This document shows positions 59,812 to 64,000 of a stretch of 64,000 nucleotides of DNA, piece after piece. Below the pieces are notes generated by a model. The model saw nothing but the letters and a program-made list of their open reading frames with translations, made no database searches and was not told the DNA's origin. The stretch lies in assembly GCF_017893945.1 (NCBI RefSeq), contig NZ_CP054257.1, forward strand, positions 2,356,001-2,420,000, read 5' to 3'. This stretch comes from Treponema parvum. Lineage in GTDB: Bacteria; Spirochaetota; Spirochaetia; Treponematales; Treponemataceae. The stretch's first letter is position 1, and the number at the start of each line of letters is the position of its first letter. The position numbers were made by a program, and so were the translations under genes.

Positions 59812-61299
59812 TTAATTGTCCTTTTTGAAATCTCTAATTTTACCGTAAATAACGATTACAAGCGTAAGCGCTATTAAAGCTATAAAAGCGAGGCATATTG
59901 GGCTTGAAGCAAAGATTTTCGACGAGCCGTCTGACAAAACCAAGCTCCGTCTGAAATTTTCTTCGGTTATGTCGCCCAGTACCAGTCCCAGCAAAATGGG
60001 AATGGTCGGAAAATCGACTTTTATAAGAACGTAGGCCAAAAGCGCAAAACAAAGAGAAATAAAAATGTCTATCGTGGAAGTGTTTACGCTGAATGCGCCT
60101 GCAAAACAGAACATGACTATGATAGGCGTCAGTATTGCAAGAGGAATGTTGATAACTTTGGCAAAAACGCCCGTCAAGTATCTTCCCTGCAGGAACATGA
60201 ACAAGTTGACGAACAACAATCCTATCATGATCGCATACATTGTAACGCCGTGTTCTACAAACAAGTTAGGCCCGGGAGTCAAATTGTGTACCATCAAAGC
60301 GCCCAGCATAATCGCAACGCAGCCGTCGCCCGGTATTCCCATCGTAAGAAGCGGAATCAAAGTGGCGCCGGTAACAGCATTATTCGCCGTCTCTGCAGCG
60401 GCAATCCCTTCGATCGCTCCGTCGCCGAATTTTTCAGGAGTTTTGGACATGTTTTTTGCGTTGTTATAACTGAAAAACGAAGCCATGGTAGCTCCCGTTC
60501 CGGGAATAATTCCGATAATCACACCGATCGCCGCTGAAATAAGCGATGGAAGCGCCATCAGTTTATATTCGGCTTTGCTGATCTTACCCTTGTCCTGTTT
60601 AAGAATTTTTGCGTCGGCTTTAAGAATTTCTTCTCGTTTACCGCGTGCAAGTATTTCGCTCAAAGCGAAAATTCCGATCAAACATATAACAATATCAAAT
60701 CCCGAATACAAATTTATATTACCGAAAATATAGCGCGGCTGTCCGGTCACGGGGTCAAGTCCCACTGAAGAAATAAAAAGTCCCAAAGCGCCTGAAATTA
60801 TACCCTTTACCAGACTTTTGCCTGAAACTCCCGCGATGATCGTAAGGCCGAAAAGGCAGACTAAAAAATATTCGGGCGTGCCCATCTTTTGAGCAAATTT
60901 TGCAAACTGGGGAGCAAAAAATAAAAGAGCGAAGGCTGAAAAAAATCCGCCGAACGTGGAAGCGTGGAGCGCAATATTCAACGCCTTTCTGCCTTGTCCG
61001 CGCTGCGACATGGGATATCCGTCAATCATGGTAGCGGCGGCGTGCGGAGTACCGGGAGTCTTAATGAGAATGGCGGATATAGAACCGCCGTAGCCTCCGG
61101 CGCAATAAATGCCGAGCAAAAACATAAAGGATTCGATCGGACCCATCGTATAAGTGAGAGGTAAGAATAAAACTATGCACAATATTACGGTAAGGCCGGG
61201 GATTGCCCCGAAAATGACACCCAATAAAAGTCCTATATTCATCCATATAAAATTCGGGATGTTAAAAAAAACTTTAAATCCTTGTATAAACAGATCCAT
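59812..61299 (-). CDS. tctA: TctA large membrane subunit (module 2)
   Basis: 495 residues from ATG at 61299 with AGAGGAT upstream; a longer frame to 61395 lies in tctB. LLGVIFGAIPGLTVILCIVLFLPLTYTMGPIESF, GGYGGSISAILIKTPGTPHAAATMIDGYPMSQRG and GIPGDGCVAIMLGALMVHNLTPGPNLF are the TctA motifs. About 11-12 helices. Confidence 0.93.
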   Translation of the reverse strand: MDLFIQGFKVFFNIPNFIWMNIGLLLGVIFGAIPGLTVILCIVLFLPLTYTMGPIESFMFLLGIYCAGGYGGSISAILIKTPGTPHAAATMIDGYPMSQRGQGRKALNIALHASTFGGFFSAFALLFFAPQFAKFAQKMGTPEYFLVCLFGLTIIAGVSGKSLVKGIISGALGLFISSVGLDPVTGQPRYIFGNINLYSGFDIVICLIGIFALSEILARGKREEILKADAKILKQDKGKISKAEYKLMALPSLISAAIGVIIGIIPGTGATMASFFSYNNAKNMSKTPEKFGDGAIEGIAAAETANNAVTGATLIPLLTMGIPGDGCVAIMLGALMVHNLTPGPNLFVEHGVTMYAIMIGLLFVNLFMFLQGRYLTGVFAKVINIPLAILTPIIVMFCFAGAFSVNTSTIDIFISLCFALLAYVLIKVDFPTIPILLGLVLGDITEENFRRSLVLSDGSSKIFASSPICLAFIALIALTLVIVIYGKIRDFKKDN

Positions 61300-61310
61300 T
61301 TTATCCTCTT

Positions 61311-61835
61311 TTACGGTAAACGAACGTGTAAAACTTCTCGGAACACTAAGCCGATTATTACTGCAGAAGCTAAAACTATCAGGTAATAATGCCATTTTCT
61401 GACTCTAAAGTAAAAAGTCATGGCAACGCCGAAAATCATTGAACTTACGATAAAACCCAAAAGCTTTATCGTAAAAAAATAAGCCAGCAAAATTATAAAA
61501 ATGAGCAACGCCCTTAATTCCGTTAAAATTTCAATCGTCACCTTTTCGGTTTTTTTCTTTGCGATGATCTTTATCACTTCTTTTACAAAAATAAAAATTG
61601 AACAGAATAATATTATTCTAAGCAGTAAAAGAGGAAACGTCTGCGCATTTATAGCGGACGAGCCGGTAATTTTTATTTGTTCCGGCATGATAAAAATAAA
61701 GACGGAAGAAAATATTATAAACAAAAGGGAACCTAGAATATTCGCATTAAAGCTGATTGTTTTCCCCTCCAGGCGCTCACCTATATCGTCCAAGCCCTTA
61801 TTTATTTTATCAAAAAACACAGTTATTCTATTCAT
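61311..61835 (-). CDS. tctB: TctB small membrane subunit (module 2)
   Basis: 174 residues. Four helices: NANILGSLLFIIFSSVFIFIMP, AQTFPLLLLRIILFCSIFIFVKEVI, ELRALLIFIILLAYFFTIKLLGFIVSSMIFGVAMTFYF and YLIVLASAVIIGLVFREVLHV. The A-Q-T-F-P-L block after helix 1 is the TctB signature. GGGG precedes the ATG. Confidence 0.85.
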   Translation of the reverse strand: MNRITVFFDKINKGLDDIGERLEGKTISFNANILGSLLFIIFSSVFIFIMPEQIKITGSSAINAQTFPLLLLRIILFCSIFIFVKEVIKIIAKKKTEKVTIEILTELRALLIFIILLAYFFTIKLLGFIVSSMIFGVAMTFYFRVRKWHYYLIVLASAVIIGLVFREVLHVRLP

Positions 61836-61907
61836 TGAATATCCCCGGTTTAAAAGGCTGCCTAATTATCGCGCTTCAAGGCGGTCTAATTAAACAGCCT
61901 TTTTTTG

Positions 61908-62864
61908 TTATTTATTAGCATTAACAATGTCTATTACGTTCTGAATATGAGCGTCGTATTCAGCCTTGTCCATGGGGTTTGCTTCTATCATTAAGTTCTT
62001 AAAAAGTTCGACGACTTCCGGTTCCTGCAAAATTTTTAAATAAGCGTCGCGAATTTTGCCGATAACTGCGGGATCCGTTCCTTTTCTGGCAAAAAGACAG
62101 CAAGTGTTAGGATAATAGGCCTTGATTCCGTAAGAACCCACGCCTCTAACATTATAAACGTTGTTGCTTACGCCGTCTTTGTTGAACACCACGATAGGTT
62201 TTAAAATTCCGGCTTCCACATTCCCCTTTGCCTGCGACTGGTGGGAAACTGCAAATAGGGCTTCTCCCTTTGCCGCCGCATCCAGAGCCAGATTTGCGCC
62301 GTTGTAGCTTACCAGTTCATATTCAATACCCAGCTCTTTAAATAAGGCCTTTACTAAAAAAGCTTCGGATCCGGCCGCGCCGTTTACCGCAATCTTGAGT
62401 TTTTTTCCCTGTCCGTAGGCTTTAAGGTCATCAAGGTTATTGATATTGAGTTTTGCATTTGCCGTCATAACAAATATGGCCGAATATATGTTTACAATAG
62501 GTTCAAAATCGGAATACTTGAATCGGATAGCTTCGGATCCTGCGATATTCGGGGCAATTGAAAAACCGCCTTCTCCTCCGAAAATTAAATTATAAGAATT
62601 GGGTTCGTTTTTTAAGTAATTCGTTAATGCAATGTTCCCTCCGGCACCCAATTCATTGGTAGCAATTACGGGAACTCCAAAATATTTGGAACCGAAAGTT
62701 GACATTTTTCTGTTTACTATATCGGCAACGCCGCCGACGGCCCACGGGCAAATCACGGTAATTTCTTTTTCAGGCCATTTTAAGGTTCCGGACTCTTTTT
62801 GTCCGCCGGCAAATACCGACGACGCCAGCAAAAACACGGTTAAAAACCATACAACTTTTTTCAT
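61908..62864 (-). CDS. tctC: TctC solute-binding protein (module 2)
   Basis: 318 residues from ATG at 62864 (GGAGGG upstream). Signal peptide MKKVVWFLTVFLLASSVFAG then GQKESG. KEITVICPWAVGGVADIVNR (W-x-x-G-G-x-x-D, ligand Asp), VIATNELGAGGNIALTNYLKN, NLIFGGEGGFSIAPNIAG, GKKLKIAVNGAAGSEAFLVKALF. The presence of the ligand Asp differs from module 1. First gene of the module. Confidence 0.9.
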   Translation of the reverse strand: MKKVVWFLTVFLLASSVFAGGQKESGTLKWPEKEITVICPWAVGGVADIVNRKMSTFGSKYFGVPVIATNELGAGGNIALTNYLKNEPNSYNLIFGGEGGFSIAPNIAGSEAIRFKYSDFEPIVNIYSAIFVMTANAKLNINNLDDLKAYGQGKKLKIAVNGAAGSEAFLVKALFKELGIEYELVSYNGANLALDAAAKGEALFAVSHQSQAKGNVEAGILKPIVVFNKDGVSNNVYNVRGVGSYGIKAYYPNTCCLFARKGTDPAVIGKIRDAYLKILQEPEVVELFKNLMIEANPMDKAEYDAHIQNVIDIVNANK

Positions 62865-62893
62865 AAAACCCTCCAATTTCATTTATTTGTTTC

Positions 62894-62921
62894 AGTATAA
62901 AGTGCAATTGTCATAAAACAA
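62894..62921 (-). promoter_or_regulatory. Possible promoter of TctCBA-sulfatase module 2
   Basis: Minus strand: TTGTTT (62916-62921), 16 bases, TATACT (62894-62899), about 25 bases before the tctC ATG. The -10 is good, the -35 partial. Confidence 0.4.
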
Positions 62922-63317
62922 GACAAAAATTAAATGTATTTGGAATAAGTTGTATGGTCAAAAGAAAAAAAATTAAAGTTGTCTAAGCGAAAGAATTTTA
63001 TGTTTTTGGACGCAGTTATTTGGTTGTTATTCGGCAGCTATTCGGCGCGGGCTATGGCGGCAAGCTGCGGCCCCTTGGAATAAGCGCAAAGCGAAAAATT
63101 CCAAGTCCAAACGACATGACCCATAACAGGCGCCGCCGACAATGCACCGGACGCACTGCAAACGACGACTGACCTATCGGTCGACCAATCATCAGCGGCC
63201 GGATGAACACACTGATGCCCGGCCGGCAACTGTCCGCTGCGTGCTAATGCCGCAAAGCGCAAAGTTTCCGTGCAACGGCAGGCTGCTGCCGGAATATAGC
63301 CGCTTTTTAACACATTT
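62922..63317. other. Non-coding gap, AT-rich then GC-rich
   Basis: About 400 bases. The right two thirds are GC-rich and hold words also seen at 57130-57240 (TCGACCAATCAT, CCCATAACAG, AAGTTTCC...GCAACGG) but in different order. No gene, no RNA gene recognised. Confidence 0.4.
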
Positions 63318-64000
63318 TCAGCATATGATGCATTTTTTACCGCTTCGGGCGCTTTTATATGCGGCGCATATTATTTCGACTGCACGGCTTGCGCTCTCGC
63401 CGGTTATGTCCGGTTCGGAGTCTGTGTCAACGGCGTTTATGAACGATTCAAAAAGCCTCTGATGGCCGTGGAATCCTATAGCAGACGGATCGGGAGCTCC
63501 GCCTCCTGTTAAAGTCGCATTGCCGTACTCCGCTCTAATCCGCTCGTCTTCATCCGTTTCGTTTGAAAACTCCCATTTTACAATATTTTCTTCTTCCATA
63601 ACGGCGGTGCCTTCCGTGCCCATTATTTCAATTCGCTTAAAAAAACCCGGATATGCGCACGTAGTGCCTTCTATGGTTCCCACCGCGCCGTTTGCGAATT
63701 TAAGGGCTACTGCGGCCGTGTCCTCAACTTCGATTCTCTTATGTCCTACGGTTCCGATAAAAGCGGACACTTCTTTGACAGGCCCCATAAACCACTGGAG
63801 CAGATCTATCGCATGTATGCCCTGATTCATCAAGCAGCCGCCCCCGTCCATCTTCCATGTTCCCCTCCAAGCTCCGCTGTCGTAATATTCTTGACTCCGG
63901 TACCATTTTATCTGAGCGTCCGCAAATGCGATCTTGCCGAACCTTCCGCTTTCAACCGCCTCCTTTACTATTCGGGAAGCATCGTGATATCTGGAAGGAA
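63318..64000 (-). CDS. Gfo/Idh/MocA-family oxidoreductase, 5' end outside window
   Basis: The minus frame is open to the right edge (about 227 codons visible). PSRYHDASRIVKEAVESGRF, GKIAFADAQIKWYRSQEYYDSGAWRGTWKMDGGGCLMNQGIHAIDLLQWFMGPVKEV is the characteristic C-terminal half (G-G-G-x-x-x-D/N-x-G-x-H-x-x-D-x-x) with catalytic His, followed by EVEDTAAVALKFANGAVGTIEGTT. The Rossmann part lies beyond the window. Members oxidise or epimerise sugars and inositols with NAD(P). Same strand as module 2, but 450 bases separate them, so joint transcription is not assured. Confidence 0.88.
   Translation of the reverse strand, partial: PSRYHDASRIVKEAVESGRFGKIAFADAQIKWYRSQEYYDSGAWRGTWKMDGGGCLMNQGIHAIDLLQWFMGPVKEVSAFIGTVGHKRIEVEDTAAVALKFANGAVGTIEGTTCAYPGFFKRIEIMGTEGTAVMEEENIVKWEFSNETDEDERIRAEYGNATLTGGGAPDPSAIGFHGHQRLFESFINAVDTDSEPDITGESASRAVEIICAAYKSARSGKKCIIC

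Noticed and set aside
1..64000. CRISPR array, tRNA, rRNA or known riboswitch
   Set aside because: No regularly spaced repeats, no cloverleaf or rRNA core sequence and no riboswitch consensus were found in the gaps read.

Overview
The window looks like chromosomal DNA of a Treponema-like spirochaete (host-associated or gut/oral type). The call rests on gene style, not on a search: many solute-binding proteins carry signal peptides ending in A-G-G-K/Q-E or A-S-G-type sequences typical of treponemes, there is a Treponema-style lipoprotein and a SUMF1-type lipoprotein, a bacterial glycerol-1-phosphate dehydrogenase, a PPi/ATP-type phosphofructokinase, and many toxin-antitoxin (TA) pairs. I see no rRNA, tRNA, CRISPR array, transposase-complete IS or phage gene.

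Layout. (1) 1-7.4 kb: a lipoprotein cut by the window edge, then an accessory island with four TA pairs, a solitary PD-(D/E)XK nuclease, an alpha/beta hydrolase and several decayed genes (Rpn-type nuclease/transposase, YbaK N-terminus, and one unknown gene end present twice). (2) 7.7-10.9 kb: an SsuABC/TauABC-type ABC importer led by a small protein resembling the H-cluster domain of [FeFe]-hydrogenase. (3) 11.1-16.5 kb: a frameshifted SUMF1 lipoprotein gene and a divergent pair of half-ABC exporters. (4) 16.6-24.9 kb: D12-type DNA adenine methylase, a UvsE UV endonuclease fused to DUF1722, a siderophore/haem-type ABC importer, YjbR, ClbS/DfsB and small unknown genes. (5) 25.1-26.7 kb: MazEF and DinJ-YoeB. 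(6) 26.9-31.1 kb: an iron/polyamine-type (FbpABC-like) importer. (7) 31.3-35.1 kb: glycerol-1-phosphate dehydrogenase, a frameshifted SDR, a PfkB sugar kinase, MscL.

(8) 35.2-39.8 kb and 57.3-62.9 kb: two paralogous modules with the same gene order, TctC-TctB-TctA-sulfatase; both sulfatases lack signal peptides, which suggests import of an intact sulfated organic acid followed by cytoplasmic desulfation. The second module ends with a GntR/LacI-type hybrid regulator. (9) 40.0-49.2 kb: a LivJHMGF-type importer co-oriented with a cupin, an Old-Yellow-Enzyme-type Fe-S reductase, an SDR and a large FAD oxidoreductase, all downstream of a promoter overlapped by a 32-bp perfect palindrome. I infer an uptake-plus-reduction pathway for an unknown, probably unsaturated or cyclic organic acid. 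(10) 49.5-57.0 kb: an RbsBAC-type sugar importer, a PFK-family kinase, a class II aldolase, a ROK kinase and a GntR/UTRA regulator, a self-contained sugar pathway. (11) 63.3-64.0 kb: the C-terminal part of a Gfo/Idh/MocA dehydrogenase.

The best candidates for something undescribed are the paired TTT-sulfatase modules, the Liv-OYE-SDR-FAD cluster with its giant palindrome, the H-cluster-like partner of an ABC importer, and a shared GTTAGC-N4-GCTAAC operator in front of both the exporter pair and the siderophore importer. Two genes (SUMF1 lipoprotein, SDR) are each broken by one missing base in an A-run, so sequencing error should be excluded before calling them pseudogenes.
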